From: CAZEIW01 sp964512305
GTDB taxonomy: Bacteria; Pseudomonadota; Gammaproteobacteria; Burkholderiales; Burkholderiaceae_F
DNA: 6,744 bases
Direction of reading: 5' to 3'
Assembly: GCA_964512305.1 (NCBI GenBank)
Contig: CAZEIW010000163.1
Span: forward strand, 1-6,744
Every line of letters starts with the position of its first letter. Within the stretch, counting starts at the first letter, position 1. The notes below the pieces were generated by a model. It did no database searches and was not told the DNA's origin. It saw only the letters and a program-made list of their open reading frames with translations. The position numbers and the translations under genes were made by a program. This document shows positions 1 to 6,655 of this stretch, in pieces.

Positions 1-489
1 CTGGACCTTCTCGCGAAACAAGGGCTGAAGGCGACGTTCTTCCTGATCGGCCAGCAGGTTGCTCTGCACCCGGACCTGGTACGCCGGATCGCCGACGGGG
101 GTCATGCACTGGGTGGCCATACGTACGGGCACCGGGTGATCGTCGGGCTCGATGAGCACGAACTCGAGGCCGAGTTGGCGGCCTGCCGGGCCGCGATTGC
201 CGACAGTTGCGGCGTCGATAGCACGCTGTTCAGGCCGCCGAGGGGATTGGTCGATCTCGCGTCGATGCGGCGGGTCGCCCGGCTGGGCTACCGGCTCGTG
301 CACTGGAGCCGCACCTACAGCGACTACCGGCGCGACGGCACGGATCCACTGGTCGCCCGCATGAGTCAGGATCCGATCCGCGCCGGCGACATTGTGCTGC
401 TGCACGACAACAACCCGTACACGCCTGCGGCGCTGGAACGCGTGCTGCCGGGCTGGCGCCGCAACGGCGTCGGGTTCGCCTCGCTCTGA
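1..489 (+). CDS. Polysaccharide deacetylase (NodB/CE4-type), 5'-truncated by the window edge
   Basis: The reading frame is open from base 1 and gives 162 residues before TGA; the true start lies upstream, and the GTG at 136 is internal. The visible part carries the later NodB motifs. ATFFLIG is at residues 11-17. HTYGH (40-44) contains the H-x3-H zinc-binding pair. RPPRG (78-82) is the motif-3 loop, HWS (101-103) the motif-4 region, and IVLLHDN (131-137) contains the motif-5 Leu-His. The first catalytic motif (TFDDG type) should lie just before the window. CE4 enzymes use a divalent metal to remove acetyl groups from amino sugars or O-acetylated glycans. In this setting the substrate is probably the polysaccharide or a lipid-linked precursor made by the genes that follow, but neither substrate nor location can be read from this fragment. 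The stop is 5 bp before the next gene, which supports one operon. The family call is firm; the substrate is unknown. Confidence 0.9.
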   Translation: MDLLAKQGLKATFFLIGQQVALHPDLVRRIADGGHALGGHTYGHRVIVGLDEHELEAELAACRAAIADSCGVDSTLFRPPRGLVDLASMRRVARLGYRLVHWSRTYSDYRRDGTDPLVARMSQDPIRAGDIVLLHDNNPYTPAALERVLPGWRRNGVGFASL

Positions 490-494
490 TCCGG

Positions 495-1676
495 ATGCCG
501 CCGATGCGAATCCTGTACCTGCACCGGACCCAGGGCGAGGAACCCGAGTCGATCCATATCGCGGCGATCGTCGACGCCCTGCGCGGACTCGGCCACGAGG
601 TACGCATCGTCGGCCCCGCGCCGCTGAGCCACGCGCCGGACGGCGATTCCCGTCCCACACTGGCGGGGCGGATCAAGCGTGCTGCGCCACGCTGGGCCTT
701 CGAACTGATGCAGATCGGGTACAACGCGGTCGCGTGGTGGCGTACCCGACGGGTGGTGCGCGAATTCCGGCCCGATCTCATCTACGAGCGCTACGCGCTG
801 TTCGCGTTCGTGGGGGTGCTGCTTGCACGTGCGCGCCGGATCCCGCTGATCCTCGAGGTCAATACGCCGTACGCGCAGGCCTGGGCACAGTATTACGGCC
901 TGAATCTGAGGCGCCTCGCGCGATGGATCGAGCACCGCACCCTGCTTGCTGCGGACCATGTGATCACGGTCACCCAGGTGCAGCGCGAGATGCTCGTTGG
1001 AAGCGGGCTGCCTGCGGCCCGCGTGAGCGTCTGTCATAACGCAATCGACCCGGCGTGGTTCGATCCCGAGCGCCACGCCGATCCGGCACTTCGCGGCCGG
1101 CTCGGATTGAGCGGCATCGTGGTGGGCTTCGTCGGCACGATGAACCGCTGGCAGGGCATCGACGCATTCGGCGAAGTGCTGCGGTCGGTGTTGACCCGGC
1201 GCAGCGACGTGAATTTCCTGTTCGTGGGCGACGGCGAATTCCGTACCGGGCTGGAGGGGTTCTGCCGCGACAACGGCTTTTCCGGGCGGGTGCGCTTCAC
1301 GGGCCGCAAGCCGCACCGCGAGGTGCCGCCGCTGGTCGGGGTCATGGACATCGCCGTGCTGCTCGACTCCAACCGGCACGGCTCGCCGATGAAGATCTTC
1401 GAGTACCTCGGCATGGCCAAGGCGGTCGTGGCTCCGGGCGTTCCACCCGTGCTGGAGGTGATGCGCGATGGCGTGACCGGGCTCGTGATCGAGCCGGGCA
1501 GTGCCGCGCAGATGGCCGACCGGATCCTGCAACTGGCCGCCGACCCGGCCCTGCGCTCGCGCCTCGGCGGCGAAGGGCGCGCTTACGTGATCGCCCACCA
1601 CACGTGGCGCGAGAACGCGCTGCACATCGTCCGGCAGTACGGCCGCCTGGTCGGCCATGCAGTGGCGGCGGGCTGA
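495..1676 (+). CDS. Glycosyltransferase family 4 (GT-B fold), surface polysaccharide assembly
   Basis: A 393-residue protein, a normal GT4 length. The N-terminal Rossmann half begins with RILYLHRTQG (5-14), lacking the usual Gly-Gly donor loop and having GEEPES instead. EVNTPY (121-126) and the linker-like CHNAIDPAWFDP (180-191) mark the approach to the second domain. That domain shows GFVGTMNRWQGID (211-223), FVGDGE (243-248), FTGRKPHREV (268-277) and GSPMKIFEYLG (296-306). E303 matches the second Glu of the GT4 E-x7-E signature; the first position is His295, a common kind of deviation in GT4 proteins with an SPMK-FEY motif. The enzyme should transfer a sugar from a nucleotide donor to a lipid-linked or glycan acceptor at the cytoplasmic membrane face; the sugar is unknown. 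No good Shine-Dalgarno precedes ATG 495. ATG 504 (MRILYL) is an equally plausible start that trims three residues. Translation may be coupled to the deacetylase stop at 487-489. Confidence 0.9.
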   Translation: MPPMRILYLHRTQGEEPESIHIAAIVDALRGLGHEVRIVGPAPLSHAPDGDSRPTLAGRIKRAAPRWAFELMQIGYNAVAWWRTRRVVREFRPDLIYERYALFAFVGVLLARARRIPLILEVNTPYAQAWAQYYGLNLRRLARWIEHRTLLAADHVITVTQVQREMLVGSGLPAARVSVCHNAIDPAWFDPERHADPALRGRLGLSGIVVGFVGTMNRWQGIDAFGEVLRSVLTRRSDVNFLFVGDGEFRTGLEGFCRDNGFSGRVRFTGRKPHREVPPLVGVMDIAVLLDSNRHGSPMKIFEYLGMAKAVVAPGVPPVLEVMRDGVTGLVIEPGSAAQMADRILQLAADPALRSRLGGEGRAYVIAHHTWRENALHIVRQYGRLVGHAVAAG

Positions 1677-1680
1677 GAGG
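1675..1680 (+). promoter_or_regulatory. Ribosome binding site deciding the start at 1687
   Basis: GAGAGG lies six bases before ATG 1687 and overlaps the TGA of the glycosyltransferase gene (1674-1676). It favours 1687 over the upstream in-frame ATG at 1657, and it would let ribosomes ending on the GT4 gene reinitiate here. Confidence 0.65.
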
Positions 1681-1686
1681 CGAGCG

Positions 1687-3153
1687 ATGCAGCGTCGCGT
1701 CGACCTCTGGCTCCCGGCCTACATCTCGTCCGCGCCGGCGCGCGCGCGGGGGGCGTGGGCGCGGCGCAGGGACCTGACCCATATCGTGTTCCTGGTCTGC
1801 GATCACTTCGAGCCGCGGCACAAGATCGAGAGCGACGACCAGCCTCAGCGGCGGATGCTGGCCTGGCGGCAGGGGTTCGCCGAGTTGCAGAGGCGATGCC
1901 GCAGCGCCTACGGCCACGCGCCGCTGCATTCGTTCTTCTACCCGCCCCATCACGGCGACGAGCACCTCCCAGCGCTGGCGGAATGGGTCTTCGATGGGCT
2001 CGGGGAGGTCGAACTCCACTACCACCACCGCGACGATACGTCGGCGAAGCTGCGCGCCGATCTGCGCTCGGTGCTGTCGCGCTACAACGAGTGCGGGTTG
2101 CTGCTGGAATCGGGAGCGCCGCCGCACGCTTCGTTCGGGTTCATTCACGGCGACTGGGCCCTGGACAACTCGCGCCACGGCCGGTTCTGCGGCGTCAACG
2201 ACGAGCTGACGATCCTGCAGGAACTCGGCTGCTGGGGCGATTTCACCATGCCGTCCGGCGACGAGGCGCAGACGCGCAAGATCAACTCGATCTATTTCGC
2301 CGTCGACGATCCGGCGCGGCCGAAATCGCACGATCGCGGCCGCGACGCGCGAGTCGGCGAGCCCGACCCGCCAGGGCTGTTCCTGATGCAGGGCCCGCTG
2401 GCCGTCAACTGGGGCGCACCCGGCCATCCGCGCATCGAGAACGCGAGCCTGACGAGCGAGAACTGGGGCCGCCCGGACCGGATCCGAAGCTGGCTCGACT
2501 GCCAGGTTCACGTCAAGGGCCGCCCGGAGTGGCTGTTCGTCAAGCTGCACTGCCACGGCGCGGTGGAGCGCGATTTCGACGCGCTGTTCGGCGAGCGTGC
2601 CTTCCAGATGCACCAAATCCTGAACGAGCGCTACAACGACGGCCGGCGCTGGCGCCTGCACTACGCGACCGCGCGCCAGGCATACAACATCGCGCGCGCG
2701 GCGCAACACGGGCACGCCGGCGATCCGTCGGCCTGGGTCGACTTCGCCGTTCCGCCGCCGGCATGCTCGCTGTACGTCGCCAGCGCGCGACACCGGTTGC
2801 GAAGCTGCACGACCGAGCGGCTGCAACTCGAGCAGATCGAGCCGGGTGCCGCCGGTGCCACCGTGCGCACCCGCATCGGACCCGCGATGCGGGTCGAGGG
2901 GCGGCTGACCTCGCTGGATCTCGACGCTCGCACCGGACGACTGGCGCTGCAGCTCGCGGTGCCGGGTGAAGTCTCGCTCGATATCGCTGGCGGAGCCGGG
3001 GTGGAGCCGCTGGAGAACGCGCGCCTGATCGAGACGCACTGGACCGAAGGCCGCGCGGTCCGGCGCTACGCCGCCGGGCGGCAGGCCGTGTTCGAACTTG
3101 GGCAGGCCGATCGAATCGGTGCCGGCCGCCCGCAGATGGAGATCGATACGTGA
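1687..3153 (+). CDS. Uncharacterised polysaccharide-locus protein, possible divergent deacetylase-like barrel
   Basis: A 488-residue protein when started at ATG 1687, which has GAGAGG six bases upstream (1675-1680); an in-frame ATG at 1657 inside the preceding gene lacks such a site. I do not recognise a named family with certainty. The N-terminal 350 residues hold motifs that look conserved: VCDHFEP (37-43), YPPHHGDEH (85-93), ELHYHHRDDT (109-118), FIHGDWALDNS (152-162), CGVNDEL (168-174), CWGDFTMPS (182-190), KINSIYFAVDD (198-208) and KLHCHG (286-291). The clustered His and Asp at strand-end-like positions suggest a metal-dependent (beta/alpha) barrel, like polysaccharide deacetylases or glycosidases; this is inference. 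Residues about 355-475 look beta-rich and could be a separate domain. No signal peptide or membrane segment is evident, so a cytoplasmic location is likely. The stop overlaps the GT2 start (GTGA), implying coupled expression with it. Glycan modification or trimming is the best guess. Confidence 0.85.
   Translation: MQRRVDLWLPAYISSAPARARGAWARRRDLTHIVFLVCDHFEPRHKIESDDQPQRRMLAWRQGFAELQRRCRSAYGHAPLHSFFYPPHHGDEHLPALAEWVFDGLGEVELHYHHRDDTSAKLRADLRSVLSRYNECGLLLESGAPPHASFGFIHGDWALDNSRHGRFCGVNDELTILQELGCWGDFTMPSGDEAQTRKINSIYFAVDDPARPKSHDRGRDARVGEPDPPGLFLMQGPLAVNWGAPGHPRIENASLTSENWGRPDRIRSWLDCQVHVKGRPEWLFVKLHCHGAVERDFDALFGERAFQMHQILNERYNDGRRWRLHYATARQAYNIARAAQHGHAGDPSAWVDFAVPPPACSLYVASARHRLRSCTTERLQLEQIEPGAAGATVRTRIGPAMRVEGRLTSLDLDARTGRLALQLAVPGEVSLDIAGGAGVEPLENARLIETHWTEGRAVRRYAAGRQAVFELGQADRIGAGRPQMEIDT
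3138..3141 (+). promoter_or_regulatory. Ribosome binding site for the GTG start at 3150
   Basis: GGAG sits eight bases before GTG 3150, inside the end of the previous gene. Together with the GTGA stop/start overlap (3150-3153), it supports GTG 3150 as the true start of the GT2 gene and suggests translational coupling. Confidence 0.65.
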
Positions 3154-4298
3154 TCAAGCTGTTCTTCTGGGGTGCCGTCGCTCTGACGCTCTACCCCTAC
3201 CTGATCTACCCGCTGGCAATGCTGCTCCTCGGCTCGGTGCGCCCGCGGCCGGTACGACGGAACGCGCGGGAACCCGATGTCACGGTGCTGATACCCGCGT
3301 ACAACGAGGCCGACTGCATCGGCGAGACGGTGCGCAACAAGCTGGAGCAGGACTACCCGCGCGAGCGCTTGCAGATCATCGTCGTGTCGGACGGGTCCGA
3401 TGACGGCACCGACGCGATCGTCCAGGGCTTCGCCGACCGCGGCGTTCAGCTTCTCCGGCGGGAAGGGCGTGAGGGCAAGGCTGCAGCACTCAACGAGGCG
3501 ATCCGCCACGCGCGCGGCGAGATCGTCGTTTTCAGTGACGCGAACTCCAGGTTCGCGCCCGATGGGATCCGCCGGATGGTCGAGAACTTCGCGGATCCCG
3601 AGGTCGGCTACGTGACGGGATCGCTGCAGCTGGCCGCCCCCGACGGCACGGCCGGCTTGAGCGGCAGCGGCGGCAGCGCGTACATCCGCTACGAGAACCT
3701 GGTTCGGACCATCGAGACCCGCGCGGGCTCGATCATCGGCGTCAATGGTGGCGTCGACGCGATCCGCCGCGATCTCTACGTCGACATCCCACGCTCCCTG
3801 ATCACGGATTTCGTGCTGCCGCTGCACGTGATCGCCGGCGGGCGGCGGGTGGTCTACGACCCGCGCGTCGTCTCGCGCGAGACGCCCAACGAGGACCTCG
3901 CTCCCGAGTTCCGGATGCGGGTGAGGGTTGCCCTGCGTGCGCTGCAGGGGCTGATCTACATGCGCCGCCTGTTCAACCCGCTGCGCTATCCGCTGACGGC
4001 CTTCTGCCTCACGTCGCACAAGCTTCTGCGCTACCTCACCTTCCTGTTTCTGCCGGTCGCGCTCGCGGGCAACGCCGCTCTGGCGGCGGACGACGCGTTC
4101 TATGGCGTCGTGCTCGCGCTGCAGCTGTCTCTATACGTGCTCGCCCTGGCGGGGCTCGCCCGCGGCCTGCCGGCCGTGCTGCGCAAGCTGACGGTCGTGC
4201 CGAGCTACTTCCTGCTGAGCAACGCCGCGTTCACGGTCGCGGTCTTCAGGTTCCTGCGCGGCGAGACCATGGCGACCTGGAAGCCGAGGGCGGGTTGA
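3150..4298 (+). CDS. Membrane glycosyltransferase family 2 (processive-type architecture)
   Basis: A 382-residue protein. A hydrophobic helix (about 4-29) is followed by a cytoplasmic GT-A domain: TVLIPAYNEAD (45-55), VVSDGSDDGT (78-87), GKAAALNEAI (109-118) and VFSDANS (127-133), where D130 corresponds to the metal/UDP-binding D-x-D position. GVNGGVDAIRRDLY (197-210) matches the acceptor-side region, and ITDFVLP (218-224) occupies the place of the usual TED catalytic-base motif. Hydrophobic stretches at about 293-312, 316-338 and 350-368 are likely C-terminal transmembrane helices. This order resembles the cellulose/hyaluronan synthase-like GT2 group, but the Q-x-x-R-W motif is not present; RVALRALQG (259-267) lies near its place. 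It probably polymerises or extends the polysaccharide at the inner membrane from a nucleotide sugar; donor unknown. It could instead be a non-processive lipid-linked transferase. GTG start, overlapping the preceding stop. Confidence 0.9.
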   Translation: MIKLFFWGAVALTLYPYLIYPLAMLLLGSVRPRPVRRNAREPDVTVLIPAYNEADCIGETVRNKLEQDYPRERLQIIVVSDGSDDGTDAIVQGFADRGVQLLRREGREGKAAALNEAIRHARGEIVVFSDANSRFAPDGIRRMVENFADPEVGYVTGSLQLAAPDGTAGLSGSGGSAYIRYENLVRTIETRAGSIIGVNGGVDAIRRDLYVDIPRSLITDFVLPLHVIAGGRRVVYDPRVVSRETPNEDLAPEFRMRVRVALRALQGLIYMRRLFNPLRYPLTAFCLTSHKLLRYLTFLFLPVALAGNAALAADDAFYGVVLALQLSLYVLALAGLARGLPAVLRKLTVVPSYFLLSNAAFTVAVFRFLRGETMATWKPRAG

Positions 4299-4341
4299 GT
4301 CGACTGCAAATACGTCGCGACGGGCTGGCGGGAACGACCGC

Positions 4342-5367
4342 ATGAACCGGATATCCGAGCTCGATGCGCTGCGCGGGCTGGCTGCCTTCGCGGTGGTGCT
4401 CTTCCACTACACCACCCGCTTCGGTCAGCTGTACGGGCACCCGGAGCCCCCGCCGTTCACGGTCGGCTACGGGGCGCACGGCGTCGACGTGTTCTTCATG
4501 ATAAGCGGCTTCGTGATCTTCATGACGCTGAAGCGCGTCCGCACCGCCGCCGACTTCGTCGTTTCGCGCTTTTCGCGCCTGTTCCCTGCGTATTGGTGCG
4601 CTGTCCTGGTGACCTTTTCCGTCGTGGCGTGGTTCGGCCTGCCCGGACGGCAGGTCGGCGTCGGCGACATGCTCGCGAACCTCACGATGGTCCACGAGCT
4701 GTTCCACGTCCCCGACGTCGATGGCGTGTACTGGACCTTGCAGATCGAGCTGATGTTCTACCTGGCGATGCTGGCCCTGTACCTCTCGCGGTTGCTGCCG
4801 CGCATCGTCCCGGTCCTTGCGGTCTGGCTGCTGTTGAGCCTGTCGGTCTTCGCGCTCGACCGCAGCGGGCTGAGGGTGCCGGGGTCCGGCCTGCTGTCCA
4901 CGCTCGCGATCCTGCCGCACATTCCGCTGTTTGGGCTGGGCATCCTTTTCTTTCGGGTACATGCGAAGGAAGGCAGGCTTGCCCTCAACCTGGCAGCGAT
5001 GGCCGCCTGCCTGGCGGCGATCGCCGTCGAGGGCGGCCTCGAGGGGCTGCTGGCGGCGCTTGTCGGTTGCGCACTGTTCGGCGCTCTCGTGCGGGGGCGC
5101 CTGGGCCTGCTCCGGCTCAAGGCGCCGGTGTTCCTCGGCACCATCTCGTATTCGCTGTATCTGCTGCATCAGCATATCGGCTACATCGTGCTGCGCGGCC
5201 TGTACCGCGAGGGTTTCAGCCCGGTCGCGGCGATCCCGCTGGCGATCGCGGTCGCGATCTGTGCCGCCGCGATGCTGACCTTCCTGGTCGAGAAGCCGGC
5301 GATGCGCGCGATCCGCCGCCGCTACAACGAACACCGGGCATCCGCGGAGGTCGCGAGCGTCCGCTGA
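4342..5367 (+). CDS. Integral-membrane acyltransferase, OafA/Acyltransferase_3 family
   Basis: A 341-residue, strongly hydrophobic protein with the hallmarks of the Acyltransferase_3 family: ISELDALRGLAAFAVVLFHY (4-23), including the conserved Arg11 and catalytic-type His22, then GVDVFFMISGFVI (47-59), SRFSRLFPAYW (75-85), YWTLQIELMFYL (130-141) and, near the end, GTISYSLYLLHQ (266-277) and VEKPAMR (316-322). About ten membrane helices can be traced. Such enzymes move acetyl or other short acyl groups across or at the inner membrane onto sugars, so O-acylation of the polysaccharide made by this operon is the likely role. The size is typical of the short form without an extra periplasmic SGNH domain. 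The start ATG 4342 has a weak GGGAA (4330-4334) seven bases upstream. It follows the GT2 gene by 43 bp, with no terminator seen between them, and probably ends the operon. Acyl donor and position of attachment are unknown. Confidence 0.93.
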   Translation: MNRISELDALRGLAAFAVVLFHYTTRFGQLYGHPEPPPFTVGYGAHGVDVFFMISGFVIFMTLKRVRTAADFVVSRFSRLFPAYWCAVLVTFSVVAWFGLPGRQVGVGDMLANLTMVHELFHVPDVDGVYWTLQIELMFYLAMLALYLSRLLPRIVPVLAVWLLLSLSVFALDRSGLRVPGSGLLSTLAILPHIPLFGLGILFFRVHAKEGRLALNLAAMAACLAAIAVEGGLEGLLAALVGCALFGALVRGRLGLLRLKAPVFLGTISYSLYLLHQHIGYIVLRGLYREGFSPVAAIPLAIAVAICAAAMLTFLVEKPAMRAIRRRYNEHRASAEVASVR

Positions 5368-5448
5368 GAGGACGGAGCGCGGCAGTGGGTGGAGAGCGGC
5401 CGGGAGGCCCCTGAGCGTCGTCGCCCCCGGAGCCTGCACGCTTGGGAA
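5368..5448. other. Short gap between convergent genes
   Basis: These 81 bp separate the convergent stops of the acyltransferase and the methyltransferase. Only a weak GGCC-GGGA-GGCC hairpin (5398-5409) is visible, with no T-run on either strand, so no intrinsic terminator can be called. Confidence 0.6.
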
Positions 5449-6441
5449 TCAGTGGTACCGGAGAGCGCCCAGCTCGGGGGCGGTTGCGGCGGGCGTGCAG
5501 ACGTGCTTGAGCACGTAGCGCGCCGAAACAAGGCTTAGGTCAGGAGCGCCAAAGCGCAGGAAATCCGGGTGGATTGGCAGGCCTTGCGCCAGGCTGCGCA
5601 CCAATTCATCGCTCTGGTGCCTCACGACATGGACGGCCGTGAATCCGGCGCGTTCGAACAACCGACAGTGCTGCGCGCTTCGCAGCCGGTTCTGGTAAAG
5701 GATGTCGTTCTGCCCGACGGCTTCCCAGAAGCGTGCTCCATAGCGAAGGAAATTCAGCTTCGAGAGTCTGTCGTTCGTCGCCGCGTAATGATCCGAAAAG
5801 TCGACGTTGTGCCAGCAGGCTCCCGCAGGTTTGAGGACTCGGCGGCTCTCGGCGTGGATGGCGCAAAGTGCTGCGGGTGGAACATGCTCGAGCACGAGGT
5901 TGCTGTAGACGATGTCGACGGAGGCGTCGGCAATGCGGGAACGGGAGGCGTCAGCAGGCGCGAGGTAGGTGATTCCGGCGCGCGCAAAGAGATCGTCGAT
6001 TGTCGTGGCCCGCTCGAGCTCCGCCTGTCGCTCCCGCAGCCGACACTCGCCGACCCCCGTGCGACGTGCGATCTCCGGAATGCAGTCGCGCAACTGCTTC
6101 ACGGCCTTCAGGGTCAGCCGCTCCTGCAGATGTCGGCTGACATCGAAACTGACGATGCTCTTGGCGCCGAGAAGGCTCAGCGCGAGCGGCACGACCGGCA
6201 CCCAGCCCGTTCCGATTTCGAGCATCGCTGCGCCGTCGACGGAGGCATGGCCCTGGAGGTCAGAGTACAGCTTCGCGGCGTACTCGACGCGGGACCGGGC
6301 ATGGAAATGTCTGAGCCGGCCGCCCACGTGCTGGGCGCCGTGGTAAAGCGGTAGCAGGCCGAACTTGCCGATCGCCTTCTGTGCGACGGCCTTTGGCAGC
6401 CACGATGCCGATTCGAGCCAGTGCGACGCCACCTTAGTCAC
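5449..6441 (-). CDS. SAM-dependent methyltransferase (class I, methyltransferase type 11-like)
   Basis: A 330-residue protein on the minus strand. The Rossmann core shows motif I LEIGTGWVPVVP (74-85), an acidic residue after strand 2 in VSFDVS (97-102), APAD (161-164), then VDIVYSNLVLEHV (175-187) and SRRVLKPAGA (199-208), a typical type-11 order. An insertion of about 50 residues (106-157) between strand 2 and the APAD segment is predicted helical and charged. It should methylate a small molecule or sugar using S-adenosylmethionine; the substrate is unknown. Proximity to the glycan operon suggests sugar methylation, but the gene is convergent and may be independent. Start GTG 6441 has AAGAG seven bases upstream, and an in-frame stop lies a few codons further upstream, so the start is well bounded; GTG at codon 4 is an alternative. 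The sequence is less GC-rich than the operon (55-58% in bases 5701-5820 by hand count), hinting at a different history. Confidence 0.88.
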   Translation of the reverse strand: MTKVASHWLESASWLPKAVAQKAIGKFGLLPLYHGAQHVGGRLRHFHARSRVEYAAKLYSDLQGHASVDGAAMLEIGTGWVPVVPLALSLLGAKSIVSFDVSRHLQERLTLKAVKQLRDCIPEIARRTGVGECRLRERQAELERATTIDDLFARAGITYLAPADASRSRIADASVDIVYSNLVLEHVPPAALCAIHAESRRVLKPAGACWHNVDFSDHYAATNDRLSKLNFLRYGARFWEAVGQNDILYQNRLRSAQHCRLFERAGFTAVHVVRHQSDELVRSLAQGLPIHPDFLRFGAPDLSLVSARYVLKHVCTPAATAPELGALRYH

Positions 6442-6459
6442 TGTGCATCTCTTGCCGCA

Positions 6460-6475
6460 ACTCCTTCAGAGGAGT
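6460..6475 (-). repeat. Small inverted repeat in the methyltransferase leader
   Basis: ACTCCT and AGGAGT form a perfect 6-bp stem around a 4-base loop. On the minus strand, the right arm AGGAGT is Shine-Dalgarno-like but lies 19 bases before GTG 6441, too far to serve it directly. It is 12 bases before an out-of-frame ATG. It may be a structural element of the leader or chance. Confidence 0.4.
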
Positions 6476-6595
6476 GTAGGGCCTGCGCACCCGGGCTACA
6501 AGTCACGAATCGACGTGTTTGGTGCAATGCGACTCGTTGCGTTTCAACGTGCGGATCTGGATCGACATGCCACGAGGCTACGGCGCGCCCACGGG

Positions 6596-6622
6596 CCGGG
6601 CCGCGCGCTGGGCGCGGCCCGG
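6596..6622 (-). terminator. Strong GC hairpin, possible terminator of the right-hand minus-strand gene
   Basis: CCGGGCCGCG (6596-6605) and CGCGGCCCGG (6613-6622) are perfect inverted arms; C6606-G6612 extends the stem to 11 bp with a 5-base loop. It lies 33 bp past the stop of the right-hand minus-strand gene. The T-rich side (GTTTTG) is on the plus strand, so on the minus strand it lacks the usual U-tract. It may instead stall or stabilise the 3' end of that transcript, or stop antisense transcription. Confidence 0.5.
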
Positions 6623-6655
6623 AGGGTGTTTTGTCGAAGCGTTGTGGGGCGGATC

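Larger units (their letters stand above)
6442..6655. other. Intergenic region upstream of the methyltransferase
   Basis: This 214-bp stretch lies between the methyltransferase start and the stop of the next minus-strand gene. It holds a small inverted repeat near the methyltransferase start and a strong GC hairpin further right. It should contain the methyltransferase promoter if that gene is not read through from the right. A TTGAAA on the minus strand around 6541-6546 has no convincing -10 partner, so no promoter is called. Plus-strand open frames crossing it have no family motifs and are not regarded as genes. Confidence 0.5.

Noticed and set aside
366..1658. Long minus-strand open frame (430 codons) opposite the GT4 gene
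   Set aside because: High-GC third positions keep antisense frames open; the translation is rich in Arg, Ala, His and Gln with no family motif, while the plus strand encodes a clear GT4.
1657..1686. Upstream ATG start for the unknown protein
   Set aside because: It lies inside the GT4 gene without a ribosome site, adds a short Arg-rich tail, and ATG 1687 has GAGAGG at the right spacing.
1342..3039. Minus-strand open frame of 565 codons
   Set aside because: It spans two plus-strand genes in antisense, is Arg/Pro/Ala-rich with low-complexity composition and has no recognisable domain; a shadow of real genes.
5398..5409. GGCC-loop-GGCC hairpin as a bidirectional terminator between convergent genes
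   Set aside because: The stem is only 4 bp and no T-run follows on either strand.
4246..5439. Minus-strand open frame of 397 codons opposite the acyltransferase
   Set aside because: Composition is hydrophilic and Gln/Arg/Asp-rich, as expected from the complement of a hydrophobic membrane protein; the plus strand has all Acyltransferase_3 motifs.
5569..6354. Plus-strand open frame of 261 codons inside the methyltransferase
   Set aside because: It is antisense to a gene with a clear SAM-binding motif set and shows no domain of its own.
6525..6546. TTGAAA on the minus strand as a -35 box for the methyltransferase
   Set aside because: No acceptable -10 hexamer occurs at 16-18 bases from it.
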